Positions 40,350 to 49,621 of a stretch of 64,000 bases of DNA are shown piece after piece. Each line of letters opens with the position of its first letter. Position 1 is the first letter of the stretch. The position numbers and the translations under genes were made by a program. Below the pieces are notes generated by a model. The model saw only the letters and a program-made list of their open reading frames with translations, was not told the DNA's origin and did no database searches. This stretch comes from Panacagrimonas sp963975245 (GTDB taxonomy: Bacteria > Pseudomonadota > Gammaproteobacteria > Nevskiales > Nevskiaceae), in assembly GCA_963975245.1 (NCBI GenBank), contig CAXBFJ010000001.1, positions 828,311 through 892,310 of the forward strand, in the 5' to 3' direction.

Positions 40350-41393
40350 GTGACAGGGATCAAACGCGATTCGCTTCAAACGCAGCTGCTTGCACTCGTA
40401 CGCCAGCAACATGGTGACGATTCAAGTGTGCGCGGCTTGCGGGTCATGGAAGATGGCCACGCGGGTCTGACCTACGGCTTTGAGCTGCTGACGGGCAAGA
40501 ATGCCGCGGCGCAGGGCTTTGTGCTCAAGCTCGGACCACCAGGTGTTGTACGTCGGGGCAGTACGGATATCTTCCGGCAGGCTGGGCTGCTCAAGGTTCT
40601 TCACGAAGCCAGATTGCCGGTTCCGCGTATCGCCTGGGCCAGCGCCGATGAAGACACGCTCGGCGCGCCCTACATCGTGATGGAGCAACTCGCGGGCCGG
40701 ACGTTTGTCGTGTGGGAACCGCACGAAACATTCACGCAAGACAATGCGGAGATCCGCGAGCTTTGGTTGCAGGCTGCCGCTGCATTGGCCGGATTCCACC
40801 AGCTGGACTGGAAGGCGCATCTGGGAAACTGGGAGGCACCCAGTTCACTGTCAGAGGAACTGGGGCGATGGACGCGCCTGCTCCGCCATGCGCCGGACCC
40901 CTCGTGGCTGGAGGCAGGGCAACGTCTGTCGAAAGACCTGTCCAGGCTGCAGCCGGACGAATCTTCAGTGGGCCTGGTTCATGGTGACTACCAGCCCGGC
41001 AATGTGCTGTACGAACGCGGTCGCCTGACCGGAATCATTGACTGGGATCTGGCCTGCATCGCGCCTCAGGGCATCGATCTCGGCTGGCTCCTGATGATGA
41101 GTGACGGCGAAGCCTGGGCAGCAGGCTGGAAGCCAAAGGCGCCCATCAATCGCGCGGATCTTCTTGGTGCTTATCACCACGCCGGCGGACCGGCGCATCA
41201 AGATCTGGAGTGGTATCAGGCTTTTGCCCATTTTCGGATGGGTGCGATTGCCTGTCTGAACGTGAAGCTGCATCGCGACGGACGCCGTCCAGATGCCCTC
41301 TGGGAGCGCTTCGTGCCCTCAATACCAACTTTGTTTTCACGTGCTGAAGCACTGCTGGTGCAGCAGGCCAGCTTTACCGGACAGTCCACATGA
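40350..41393 (+). CDS. phosphotransferase family protein (LvaA / ACAD10-11 N-domain-like kinase)
   Basis: A 347-residue APH-fold kinase. The catalytic loop is GLVHGDYQPGNVLYE (Asp and Asn near residues 218-223) and the metal Asp is in GIIDWDLACI about 18 residues on. The N-terminal lobe ends with PYIVMEQLAGRTF. The GTG at 40350 is chosen over GTG 40344 because GAGGAG then has correct spacing. The stop overlaps the start of the acyl-CoA dehydrogenase gene (ATGA). Known proteins with this pairing phosphorylate the 4-hydroxyl of 4-hydroxyacyl-CoA: LvaA in bacterial levulinate catabolism, and the kinase part of human ACAD10/11, where kinase and dehydrogenase are fused. I infer the same role here. 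Confidence 0.87.
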   Translation: MTGIKRDSLQTQLLALVRQQHGDDSSVRGLRVMEDGHAGLTYGFELLTGKNAAAQGFVLKLGPPGVVRRGSTDIFRQAGLLKVLHEARLPVPRIAWASADEDTLGAPYIVMEQLAGRTFVVWEPHETFTQDNAEIRELWLQAAAALAGFHQLDWKAHLGNWEAPSSLSEELGRWTRLLRHAPDPSWLEAGQRLSKDLSRLQPDESSVGLVHGDYQPGNVLYERGRLTGIIDWDLACIAPQGIDLGWLLMMSDGEAWAAGWKPKAPINRADLLGAYHHAGGPAHQDLEWYQAFAHFRMGAIACLNVKLHRDGRRPDALWERFVPSIPTLFSRAEALLVQQASFTGQST

Positions 41394-42589
41394 TTGATTT
41401 TGAAATTTCCCCCGAACTTGCAAGCCTGCGCGACCGTGTTCGCGAGTTTGTTTCTGAACATATCGTGCCGTTGGAGAGTGATCCTCGACAAAACGCCCAC
41501 GGACCGGAGGAATCCTTGCGTCGCGAGATGGTGGCGCTGTCAAAGAAGCACGGTTTGCTGTCCCCCCATGCGCCGCGAGAGTTTGGCGGCATGGGTCTGG
41601 ATCATCGTGGTATCGCGATCGTTTTCGAAGCAGCGGGCTGGTCTACGCTGGGTCCTTTGGCGCTTAATATTCAGGCGCCTGATGAAGGCAACACCCACCT
41701 GTTGGACCGCGTCGCAACTGCAGAACAGAAACTGCGATATCTGGTGCCACTGGCCAGCGGTGAAGCGCGTTCAGTATTTTCCATGACAGAAACGACTGAA
41801 GACGGCGCAGGCGCAGATCCCTCGTTGCTGCGAGCCACTGCGCAGGAGGTTGAAGACGGCTACATCATCAATGGCCGCAAGTACATGATTACCGGCGTGC
41901 CGGGTGCGGCGTACAGCATTGTCATGGCGCGCACCCTGGATCGCAGTGGTCAGGATCGCGGAGCATCCATGTTCTTCGTCGATATCAATGCACCCGGTTT
42001 CAGCCTGGAACGATTGCTGGACACCATCGATACAAATTCGCCGGGCGGTCATGCCGAGGTCAATTACGAGAATGTGCATGTTCCTCATGACGCGGTTCTG
42101 GGTGAGATTGGCGCAGGCTTTAGACAAGCACAGGTCCGTCTCGGCCCCGCAAGGCTGACCCACTGTTCGCGCTGGTTGGGGCATGCGTCGCGTTGTCACG
42201 CCATTGCCGTCAGCCATGCAGGACGTCGCCATTCGTTTGGCAAGACGCTTGGAGAGCATCAGGGGGTGGGCTTTATGCTCGCCGACAATGAGATTGATCT
42301 TCACCTTTCACGGCTGACCTTATGGCAGGCTGCATGGAAGCTCGACCAGGGCGACCATGCACGCGACGAAACCAGCATCAGCAAGGTGTTCTGCTCTGAA
42401 GCGCTGGGTCGCGTCGTTGATCGATCGATGCAGGTGCTGGGCTCGATCGGCATCACGCGAGATACGGTGATCGAGCGTATTTATCGCGATATTCGGCCAT
42501 TCCGAATCTACGATGGCCCTTCAGAGGTGCATCGTCATGTTCTCGCCCGTCGTCTTCTGGCGCGTGGCCCAGAGGGCGGAACAACATGA
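41390..42589 (+). CDS. acyl-CoA dehydrogenase, ACAD10/11 / LvaC-like
   Basis: A 399-residue FAD-dependent acyl-CoA dehydrogenase-fold protein. It has the usual N-terminal helical domain, the middle beta-domain motif VFSMTETTEDGAGADPSLL (FAD/substrate loop), and the C-terminal helical domain with RHSFGKTLGEHQGVGFMLAD and the end motif RIYDGPSEVHRHVLARRLL, which is characteristic of the ACAD10/11 branch. It is co-translated with a kinase upstream and a CoA ligase downstream (both ATGA-type overlaps). Bacterial LvaC and ACAD10/11 remove the 4-phosphate from 4-phosphoacyl-CoA and re-form a 3-hydroxyacyl-CoA. That reaction, rather than simple dehydrogenation, is proposed here. Confidence 0.9.
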   Translation: MIDFEISPELASLRDRVREFVSEHIVPLESDPRQNAHGPEESLRREMVALSKKHGLLSPHAPREFGGMGLDHRGIAIVFEAAGWSTLGPLALNIQAPDEGNTHLLDRVATAEQKLRYLVPLASGEARSVFSMTETTEDGAGADPSLLRATAQEVEDGYIINGRKYMITGVPGAAYSIVMARTLDRSGQDRGASMFFVDINAPGFSLERLLDTIDTNSPGGHAEVNYENVHVPHDAVLGEIGAGFRQAQVRLGPARLTHCSRWLGHASRCHAIAVSHAGRRHSFGKTLGEHQGVGFMLADNEIDLHLSRLTLWQAAWKLDQGDHARDETSISKVFCSEALGRVVDRSMQVLGSIGITRDTVIERIYRDIRPFRIYDGPSEVHRHVLARRLLARGPEGGTT

Positions 42590-44223
42590 TGAGCATTCCC
42601 AGACTCGCCACTTACGACGAGATTTACGCCACCTTCAAATGGAACATTCCGCAGCGCTACAACATGGCCACGGATGTTTGCGATCGTCACGCGTCGGATG
42701 AAAGCAAGATTGCGCTGATTGGTGAGGATGCATCTGGCAAGCCCTGGCGCATGAGTTTTCGACACGTGCAGCAGCAAGCGAACCGTCTGGCCAACCTCCT
42801 GCTTGCAAAAGGACTCAAGCGCGGTGATCGCGTGATGTTGCTCATGGTGCAGGACCCATGGGTAGCCATCGGACACGTGGCCTGCTGGAAAGCAGGGTTG
42901 GTATCGCTGCCGTGCTCGGTGCTCTTTGGTCCGGATGCCATTGCTTACCGGCTCAATCACGCAGATGTTCGCATCGCAATTACAGATGCTGCCAATCTCG
43001 GAAAAATGGTGGAAGCGCGCGCCAATGCACCGGCATTGGAACAGGTGTTTCTGATTGATGGGGCAGAACCGGAAGCCGAATCGCTGGTGAAAGCGCTGGA
43101 ACCAGCCAGCGATCGGTTCGACACCGTTGATACTGCCGCAGATGATCCTGCGTTTTTCAATTTCACGTCGGGTACTACCGGCAATCCCAAGGGTGCCTTG
43201 CAGGCTCATCGCAGCCTGCTGGGACATCTGCCCGGGGTCGAGCTACCGCTGGAATTCTTTCCGCAGCCTGGCGACTTGATGTGGTCCCCGGCGGACTGGG
43301 CCTGGCTCGCCGGATTGATGGATGTGCTGATGCCCGCCTGGTACCACGGTGTTCCCGTGCTGACCTCACGTGCGATGCGGTTTGACCCGGATGAGGCCTG
43401 CGCTCGAATGGCGCGCCACGGTGTGCGAACTGCCTTGCTCCCGCCTACGGCGCTGCGGATGATGAAACAGGTCGCGGACCCATATGCCGCCGGGGTTCGA
43501 CTGCGGGCGGTTATTTCGGGAGGCGAATCCGTTGGCAAGGAATTGCACAAGTGGGTGGGCTCCTCACTCAAGACGACCGTCAACGAGTTGTTCGGACAGA
43601 CCGAATGCAACCTCGTGCTCGGCAACTGCGCCAGTGTGATGCCGGTCAAGCCCGGTTCACTCGGCAAATCCATGCCAGGACACATCTGCGCCATCGTCGA
43701 TGATCAGGGCAGAGAATTGTCAGCCGGCGAGATCGGGCATATCGCGGTCAAGCGGCCGGACCCGGTGATGATGCTCGAATACTGGAAGAACCCGCAGGCG
43801 AGCCGTGAAAAATTTATCGGCGACTGGCTGATCACCGGCGACCTGGGCACGACCGATGAAGACGGATACTTCTGGTTTCACGGTAGGGCAGACGACATCA
43901 TCACCAGCTCGGGTTACCGCATTGGCCCGACTGAAATCGAAGATGTGCTGACCCGTCACCCCGCGGTCGTGCTGGCAGCCGCGGTAGGCGTAGCGGACCC
44001 GGTTCGCACGGAAGCCATCAAGGCCTTCGTGGTTTTGCGCAAGGAGTTTCAGGCGGACGACGACCTGGCGCAGGACATTCGAAACTTTGTTCGAGAGCGT
44101 CTGGCCAAGCATGAAGTGCCTCGCGAGATCGAGTTCATGGACAGCCTGCCCATGACCACCACGGGCAAGGTACTGCGACGCGAATTGCGAGACGCAGAAC
44201 GTCGTCGCGCTGCCCGGCATTGA
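42586..44223 (+). CDS. AMP-dependent acyl-CoA synthetase
   Basis: A 545-residue adenylate-forming CoA ligase. Motifs in order: P-loop FTSGTTGNPKG near residue 192, NELFGQTECN near 340, the ITGDLG hinge-adjacent Asp near 420, the HGRADDIITSSGYRIGP region, and the catalytic Lys in TTTGKVLRREL near the C-terminus. It activates a carboxylic acid to its CoA thioester with ATP. It overlaps the dehydrogenase gene by 4 bp, and the permease gene starts 4 bp after it. In the lva pathway the equivalent (LvaE) activates 4-oxo or 4-hydroxy acids; a hydroxylated or branched carboxylate is the likely substrate. Confidence 0.93.
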   Translation: MMSIPRLATYDEIYATFKWNIPQRYNMATDVCDRHASDESKIALIGEDASGKPWRMSFRHVQQQANRLANLLLAKGLKRGDRVMLLMVQDPWVAIGHVACWKAGLVSLPCSVLFGPDAIAYRLNHADVRIAITDAANLGKMVEARANAPALEQVFLIDGAEPEAESLVKALEPASDRFDTVDTAADDPAFFNFTSGTTGNPKGALQAHRSLLGHLPGVELPLEFFPQPGDLMWSPADWAWLAGLMDVLMPAWYHGVPVLTSRAMRFDPDEACARMARHGVRTALLPPTALRMMKQVADPYAAGVRLRAVISGGESVGKELHKWVGSSLKTTVNELFGQTECNLVLGNCASVMPVKPGSLGKSMPGHICAIVDDQGRELSAGEIGHIAVKRPDPVMMLEYWKNPQASREKFIGDWLITGDLGTTDEDGYFWFHGRADDIITSSGYRIGPTEIEDVLTRHPAVVLAAAVGVADPVRTEAIKAFVVLRKEFQADDDLAQDIRNFVRERLAKHEVPREIEFMDSLPMTTTGKVLRRELRDAERRRAARH

Positions 44224-44227
44224 GCTG

Positions 44228-45241
44228 ATGGCCATCAATACGCGTTCTGAAGAATCTGCCCTGGCCGCCAGATGGCGTCGCTGGAGGCCCTCGCAAGAAC
44301 AGATCGTACTGATGGTGACCGCATTGCTTGCGGCGAGTTTCGCGCTGAGCCTGCCAGGGTTTGCAACGATTGGAAATGTGCTTGCACTGATGCGCAGTGT
44401 GTCGATTCTGGGCATCCTCGGCATCGCCATGGCAGTAGTCGTCATCGGACGCGGTCTGGATCTTTCGCTGGTGGCGACCATGGCGATCAGCGCTGCGTTC
44501 GCCCTCAAGCTGATGCAGCATGACTGGCCCTGGCCGCCCGCAGTTGCGGCCGGTTTTGCAGTGGCCATTACCATCGGGCTGGTCAATGGTTTTCTGATCG
44601 CCTTTGTCGAAATACCCGCATTGTTCACGACGCTGGCAACCGGTTTTCTCGTGTTTGGATTGGGGCGCACCTTTCTGCTGGACGGCCTGATTACCTATCT
44701 GCCGGCGGAAACAGAAATATTTCCCTGGATCGGTCAGGGCAGTTTGCTGGGTATACCAGCGCCGGTTCTTCTGTTTGCACTGATTGCGCTGGCTGTCCAT
44801 ATCTTCTTGTCACGGATGTCGATTGGCCGATTTATCTATGCGCACGGCGACAACCTGGAAACTGCGCGGCTGACCGGCATCGCCGTACGACCGCTGACAA
44901 TGCTCGAATACGGGATCTGTGCAGCCATCGGTTGCGCTGCTGGTCTGGTCATGGCGGCATCGACGGCGAGCATGAATACCCAGATCGTGAATTCCACCAT
45001 GATCTTTGACGTCATCCTGGTGGTTGTTCTGGGCGGCGTAAGTCTGGTGGGGGGGCGTGGAGGCGTGCTCAGTGTGCTCGCCGGAACCGCTCTGATCGGT
45101 ACCTTGCTCAATGGCATGACAATCATGGACCTCAATAACAACGTTCAGAACATCGTTAAAGGCGGCGTGCTGCTCGCTGCCATTCTGCTGGATAACCGAC
45201 TGCACCCACGCGACGAAGAAACCGCGCGGCAGGGAGACTGA
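44228..45241 (+). CDS. CUT2-type ABC transporter permease
   Basis: A 337-residue inner-membrane permease of the RbsC/XylH family with about ten hydrophobic segments. Characteristic stretches are VVIGRGLDLSLVATMA (residues 74-90), VAGFAVAITIGLVNGFLIAF-like segment near 115, and the coupling-helix region GDNLETARLTGI near 210, followed by VVLGGVSLVGGRGG near 265. It starts 4 bp after the ligase gene. A second permease of the same family is encoded at 46392, so the importer is presumably a heterodimer. The sugar-type family does not fix the substrate; neighbours suggest a polyol-, lactone- or hydroxy-acid-like compound. Confidence 0.92.
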   Translation: MAINTRSEESALAARWRRWRPSQEQIVLMVTALLAASFALSLPGFATIGNVLALMRSVSILGILGIAMAVVVIGRGLDLSLVATMAISAAFALKLMQHDWPWPPAVAAGFAVAITIGLVNGFLIAFVEIPALFTTLATGFLVFGLGRTFLLDGLITYLPAETEIFPWIGQGSLLGIPAPVLLFALIALAVHIFLSRMSIGRFIYAHGDNLETARLTGIAVRPLTMLEYGICAAIGCAAGLVMAASTASMNTQIVNSTMIFDVILVVVLGGVSLVGGRGGVLSVLAGTALIGTLLNGMTIMDLNNNVQNIVKGGVLLAAILLDNRLHPRDEETARQGD

Positions 45242-45250
45242 GGACATCTT

Positions 45251-46333
45251 ATGAAGTCATGCAGATTCGCCATCTCAGGTCTGGCCGCCATTGCGCTGCT
45301 GCTGGGATGTGAAGCAGGCACCCGCAATGCTGTAGACCCAACACCTGAAACCGCTGCGAGCGCTATCGAAGCACCGGATCTGTCCGGTGGTGACAGCACG
45401 GCCAATCTGCGTGCACATGTTGAAAAATCCCTGGTAGGAAAAACCATTGCTTGGGTGCCGATTGCCATGGGCATCCCCCTGACAGAGATCTGGACACAGG
45501 TGATACGGGCTGAAGCCGAGGCACGCGGCATGAAGTTGATCGTCCGTGATCCCAATTGGAATACCACAGCGGCCTTGCAAGCCGTGTCCTCGCTGATTGC
45601 CGAAAAGCCGGATGTGCTGGTCGTTCATAACCCAAACGTGCAGCTGTACGCGCGGGAACTGGCGCGTGCTGAGGCCGCGGGTATCATCGTGATTCAGGTC
45701 AACATGGTCTCTAACCAGAAGACCAGTGCTTATGTCGGTGCGGACTGGGAAACCGTCGGCCGCTTGCTCGGTGAGGAAATGGTGCGCGCATGTGGCACTG
45801 GAACGGGCACCTCTGGAAAGGTCGCCATCGTGCAGGGCGAAGCCACCTCGGCGGTCTCATTAGGTCAGGCGCAAGCAGCTTCGAAGGTCCTGGCGCAAGA
45901 TCCGGCAATCAAGATCGTATCCAACCAGGCCGCCAACTGGGATGCCAACAAGGCGCACGACATCACCGCAACGGTGTTGCAACAGCATCCGGACTTGTGC
46001 GCGACGGTCGGTTTCTGGGGGGTCATGCAGGCCGGTGCTGCACAAGCGGTTAAATCTGCAGGCAAGCTCGGCCAGGTCAAGGTCTACGCCTCGGGCGGCG
46101 ATGGCAACCTTGACTGCAACAACGTAGACAGTGGCCTGATCACCAAGTTTCTCAGCTATGACGCCCCAGCGCAGGCACGCGTCATCGTTCAGATTGCGAG
46201 CTTCATGCTGCAGACCGGTCTGCCACCGCAATCCGTTCGCACAGCGGACTACTCCCGCCTTCACTGGATGGAGAAAGGCAAGTATGACCCTGCGCTCTGT
46301 TACGACCCGGTCCGCGAGGGCGCAGCAAAATGA
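45251..46333 (+). CDS. periplasmic substrate-binding lipoprotein (type I, sugar family)
   Basis: A 360-residue ABC binding protein. The lipoprotein signal ends in ALLLGC (Cys near residue 20), followed by a Thr/Pro/Glu linker and a two-lobed type I periplasmic binding fold: TIAWVPIAMGIPLTEIWTQV at the first strand, QAVSSLIAEKPDVLVVHNPN, AGIIVIQVNM, VAIVQGEATSAVSLGQAQA, and VKVYASGGDGNLD in the second lobe. TGAGGA, overlapping the upstream stop, serves as ribosome site. Tethered to the inner membrane, it would deliver substrate to the two permeases. Confidence 0.92.
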   Translation: MKSCRFAISGLAAIALLLGCEAGTRNAVDPTPETAASAIEAPDLSGGDSTANLRAHVEKSLVGKTIAWVPIAMGIPLTEIWTQVIRAEAEARGMKLIVRDPNWNTTAALQAVSSLIAEKPDVLVVHNPNVQLYARELARAEAAGIIVIQVNMVSNQKTSAYVGADWETVGRLLGEEMVRACGTGTGTSGKVAIVQGEATSAVSLGQAQAASKVLAQDPAIKIVSNQAANWDANKAHDITATVLQQHPDLCATVGFWGVMQAGAAQAVKSAGKLGQVKVYASGGDGNLDCNNVDSGLITKFLSYDAPAQARVIVQIASFMLQTGLPPQSVRTADYSRLHWMEKGKYDPALCYDPVREGAAK

Positions 46334-46391
46334 GCATGTCTTCCATAGCCGACCGAGTTATCGGCTCGCGCCGTACTGGTGAAGGCAGAGC

Positions 46392-48539
46392 ATGAGCGTC
46401 GCCAGGCAGCTGGTCTCCGGTAGCCCTTTGCGGCGATTGCGCTGGCGCTTTTCTCTACGCCTGTTTCTGTCTGAACTGCTGGCCAAGCGATGGATGGAGC
46501 CGGCCATTCCATTTGCCTTGATGATTGGACTGATCGTCCTGTTTTCGTTGGTCACCTCTAACTACGCGACGCTTGGAAACGCCCAGCAACTGGGACGTGA
46601 ATTTGCAGAAGCCGGGTTCGTGGCAATGGCCATGGCCTTGACGGTGATCTCCGGCGGCATCGATCTTTCAGTTGGGTCGATCTTCGCGCTGGCCAACCTT
46701 GCCGCACTGGTGATGTTCAATTTGTGGCAATGGCCGGTCGCGGTGATCATCCCTGCCACGGTCGCCATTGGCGCTGCAGTAGGCGCCGTGAATGGCTACC
46801 TCATTGGCTATCTGCGCACGCGCCCCTTTCTGACAACGCTAGTCACGCTCATCGTCTTGCGTGCCACGGTCGATCTTCTCGCCCAGCGCTACTCGGTCCC
46901 GCTGGCCATGACTGAAAGAGTGTCCTGGACCTGGGATGTCATCGGCGTTGGCTGGATTGCGAAGCTGCCGTCCAATCTTGCCATTCTGGGTATCGTGGCG
47001 GTGATCGGGCATTTCCTGCTGAGCCGATCCCGGATGGGCTGGCACCTGACGGCAATCGGTTCAAGCCGCAACGCGGCGCGCCATGCGGGCATTCGCGTAG
47101 AACGCGTGCTGTTTTTCACTTACGTGCTATCGGGCATGCTCGCTGCGGCCGGTGGCCTGTTCTATGCCGCGAGGCTCAACAGTTCAGGTTCTGATACCGG
47201 CATTGGCTGGGAAATCAGTGCGCTCACGGCCGTGGTGTTGGGCGGCGTGAGTCTGGCCGGCGGGCGAGGGACCATCGCACGCGCATTGATCGGCGCGATG
47301 GTGGTCTTCATTCTCGTCAATGGCCTGGTGCGCATGGGCTTTCCGGGGGCGCTGTCGTCAACAGCTTTGGGTGCAGTACTGCTGCTGGCAGTGGGTATCG
47401 ATGTGAAGTGGGCCAAGAATCGCGGCAAGGCCATTCAGAAAATTTACGTTAATCCGACGCTGCTTGAACTCCGACCCGCGCCTTCGATAGCGCCAGACAG
47501 TGACAGCCCTTACGCCGAGAACAAGCGATTGCAGGGCTCGGAAGAAATCGCACTCAACCAGGTGCAAGGGCCGGAAGATATTATTCTGGACCGCCATGAC
47601 CGGCTTTACTGCGGTACCCGCGAAGGCTGGATTCTGCGCTTCAGCGGGCCAGGTTTCGAGCATCGCGAAGTATTTGCACGCATTGGAGGACGGCCCCTTG
47701 GCCTCGCGTTCGATCGTGACGAAAACCTGATTGTCTGCGTAGGCGGCATGGGGCTTTATGGCGTGTCTCCGGACGGCGTGGTGTTCAAATGCACGGATCA
47801 GACCAATCGCAGCCTTCTGAAGCTCAACGATGATTCACGGCTTCGCCTGACCGACGATTGTGACGTGGCGCCCGATGGCAGAATCTGGTTCAGCGAAGCG
47901 ACCATTCGCTATGAGATGCATTCCTGGCATCTGGATGGGTTGGAAGGTCGCGCCAATGGCAGGCTGGTTGTCTACGACCCGAGCACACAAACCACGCGCA
48001 CGGTTATCAAGAACGCGGTGTTTCCCAATGGTGTTTGCGTCGCACACGATGGACGTTCGGTGCTTTTTTGCTCTACCTGGTTGTGTGCCATCTACCGTTA
48101 CTGGATAGAGGGGCCGAAGGCAGGTCAGGTCGAAACCTTTGCCGAAAACCTGCCGGGTTATCCGGACAACATCAATCGCTCATCAGAGGGTGGTTACTGG
48201 CTCGCGATGGTGGGCATTCGATCACCCGCCTTTGATCTGGCCATGCGTCATCCAAATTTTCGGCGACGCATGATCAAACAGATTCCGCCGGACGAATGGG
48301 TCTATCCAGGTATCAACAACGGCTGCATCGTGAGGTTCGACGAAAAGGGCAAGGCCCTGGAATCCATGTGGGATCCGGGCGGCACCAAACACGCTACCGT
48401 GACCTCCATGCGTGAGCACAAAGGCTGGCTCTACGTGGGTGGCCTTGAGAATAATCGCATCGGCCGAGTCAGGCTGCCTGATGCAGATCAAAACTGGACC
48501 GGCTACGCCTCGTACTGGGGAGGGCATGAGAAATGTTGA
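46392..48539 (+). CDS. ABC permease fused to a strictosidine-synthase-like / SMP-30 beta-propeller
   Basis: A 715-residue chimera. Residues 1 to about 345 are a full CUT2 permease (LTVISGGIDLSVGSIFALAN at 83-102, the AIGSSRNAARHAGI coupling helix at 221-234, VVLGGVSLAGGRGT at 281-294). A linker of about 40 residues leads into a six-bladed propeller (about 386-715) of the APMAP/strictosidine synthase-like group: GPEDIILDRHDRLYCGTREG, then FPNGVCVAHDGRSVLFCST, a WIEGPKAG motif, LPGYPDNIN, and the closing WLYVGGLENNRIGRVRLP. No stop or frameshift lies between them. RbsC-type permeases have a cytoplasmic C-terminus, which would place the propeller at the inner face. The family includes lactonases and arylesterases. 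The next gene overlaps the end by 7 bp. Confidence 0.9.
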   Translation: MSVARQLVSGSPLRRLRWRFSLRLFLSELLAKRWMEPAIPFALMIGLIVLFSLVTSNYATLGNAQQLGREFAEAGFVAMAMALTVISGGIDLSVGSIFALANLAALVMFNLWQWPVAVIIPATVAIGAAVGAVNGYLIGYLRTRPFLTTLVTLIVLRATVDLLAQRYSVPLAMTERVSWTWDVIGVGWIAKLPSNLAILGIVAVIGHFLLSRSRMGWHLTAIGSSRNAARHAGIRVERVLFFTYVLSGMLAAAGGLFYAARLNSSGSDTGIGWEISALTAVVLGGVSLAGGRGTIARALIGAMVVFILVNGLVRMGFPGALSSTALGAVLLLAVGIDVKWAKNRGKAIQKIYVNPTLLELRPAPSIAPDSDSPYAENKRLQGSEEIALNQVQGPEDIILDRHDRLYCGTREGWILRFSGPGFEHREVFARIGGRPLGLAFDRDENLIVCVGGMGLYGVSPDGVVFKCTDQTNRSLLKLNDDSRLRLTDDCDVAPDGRIWFSEATIRYEMHSWHLDGLEGRANGRLVVYDPSTQTTRTVIKNAVFPNGVCVAHDGRSVLFCSTWLCAIYRYWIEGPKAGQVETFAENLPGYPDNINRSSEGGYWLAMVGIRSPAFDLAMRHPNFRRRMIKQIPPDEWVYPGINNGCIVRFDEKGKALESMWDPGGTKHATVTSMREHKGWLYVGGLENNRIGRVRLPDADQNWTGYASYWGGHEKC

Positions 48540-49621
48540 ACTCCATGTATTCCCGCATCAAGGAGGCGCTGTTTCCGGGTAGCGAAGCCATTGCACTGCC
48601 TACGTTGGATGGCGCTCTCAGGGCCAATCGTCGCCTTGATGATGCGCAGCTCATGAGCGATACCCTGATCGATTGCGATGACATGATCGCGGAACCCAAC
48701 GGCCAACTGCTGGTTTCGGCCGGAGATGGGCTGTTCCGGTTGACCGCACCTGATTATTCGGCGGCGCATCAGATCTACAAAGCAACAGGCCGGATTGGCG
48801 CATTGGCAACAGATGGTCAGAACATCTATATGGCGGTTGCCGGCCAGGGCGTGCTGTGCGTCAGGGGCGGCGAAGTCTGTGCACAGCTTGATCGTGTGGA
48901 TGACACGCCGCTGCACTGCGTGACGGCGCTGACCATCTTGCGTGATGGACGCGTGGCACTGACAGAAGGCAGTGCCGTCAATGGCTTGGACAACTGGTCA
49001 CGTGATCTGTTGGAGCGCCGATCCCATGGCCGGCTGATCATTGCATCGCCAGATCTATCCGACGCCTCTACGTTGGCGAAGCGTCTCGCATGGCCGGCAG
49101 GCCTTGTTGAGAAGGATCAGTCTCTGTGGGTCAGTGAAAGCTGGCGTCATCGCGTTCAGGTCTACCCCTTATCCGGTGAAGCGCCGTCAACGGTTCTGCA
49201 CAATCTTCCAGGTTACCCGGCCCGCATTGCGCCTGCTGACAATGGTGAGTGCTGGCTTTGTGTTTCTGCCTTGCGTACGCAACTTGTCGAATTCGTTCTG
49301 CGAGAACGCGATTACTGCGACGCAATGCTTGAAAGCGTCGATCCGCGTTATTGGATTGCGCCCAGCTTGAGCAGCGAACGCCATTACCTCGAGCCTTTGC
49401 AGGGCGGGGCGATCAAGAAACTCGGCATCGTCAAACCGTGGGCGCCGCCCAGAAGCTATGGCCTGCTGCTCAGATTATCTTCCCAGGGCGAGATCAGAGA
49501 GAGTCTGCACAGCCGGCCGGGCGGTGAGCATCATGGCATTACCAGCGCGCATCCAATGGGCGATCAGCTCCTCGCCCTGTCTAGAGGCAGTGGCCGGCTT
49601 TTAAGGGTGGCAATCCCATGA
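48533..49621 (+). CDS. strictosidine-synthase-like / SMP-30 family beta-propeller protein
   Basis: A 362-residue protein related to the propeller half of the preceding fusion. Shared features are the LPGYPARI motif near residue 223 (LPGYPDNIN in the fusion), the preceding WVSESWRHRVQVYPLSGE blade, and the repeated hydrophobic-Gly strand pattern. It lacks a signal peptide, so it should be cytoplasmic. Relatives act as lactonases or gluconolactonase-like metal-dependent esterases. Candidate metal ligands include Asp/Glu in IDCDDMI and ALTEGSAVNG. It overlaps its upstream neighbour by 7 bp and the ATPase gene by 4 bp. A second, diverged propeller beside a permease-bound one is unusual. Confidence 0.82.
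   Translation: MLNSMYSRIKEALFPGSEAIALPTLDGALRANRRLDDAQLMSDTLIDCDDMIAEPNGQLLVSAGDGLFRLTAPDYSAAHQIYKATGRIGALATDGQNIYMAVAGQGVLCVRGGEVCAQLDRVDDTPLHCVTALTILRDGRVALTEGSAVNGLDNWSRDLLERRSHGRLIIASPDLSDASTLAKRLAWPAGLVEKDQSLWVSESWRHRVQVYPLSGEAPSTVLHNLPGYPARIAPADNGECWLCVSALRTQLVEFVLRERDYCDAMLESVDPRYWIAPSLSSERHYLEPLQGGAIKKLGIVKPWAPPRSYGLLLRLSSQGEIRESLHSRPGGEHHGITSAHPMGDQLLALSRGSGRLLRVAIP

Noticed and set aside
43720..44670. 316-codon minus-strand open frame across the CoA ligase and permease genes
   Set aside because: It is the shadow of two firmly identified genes and has no ribosome site or recognisable domain.
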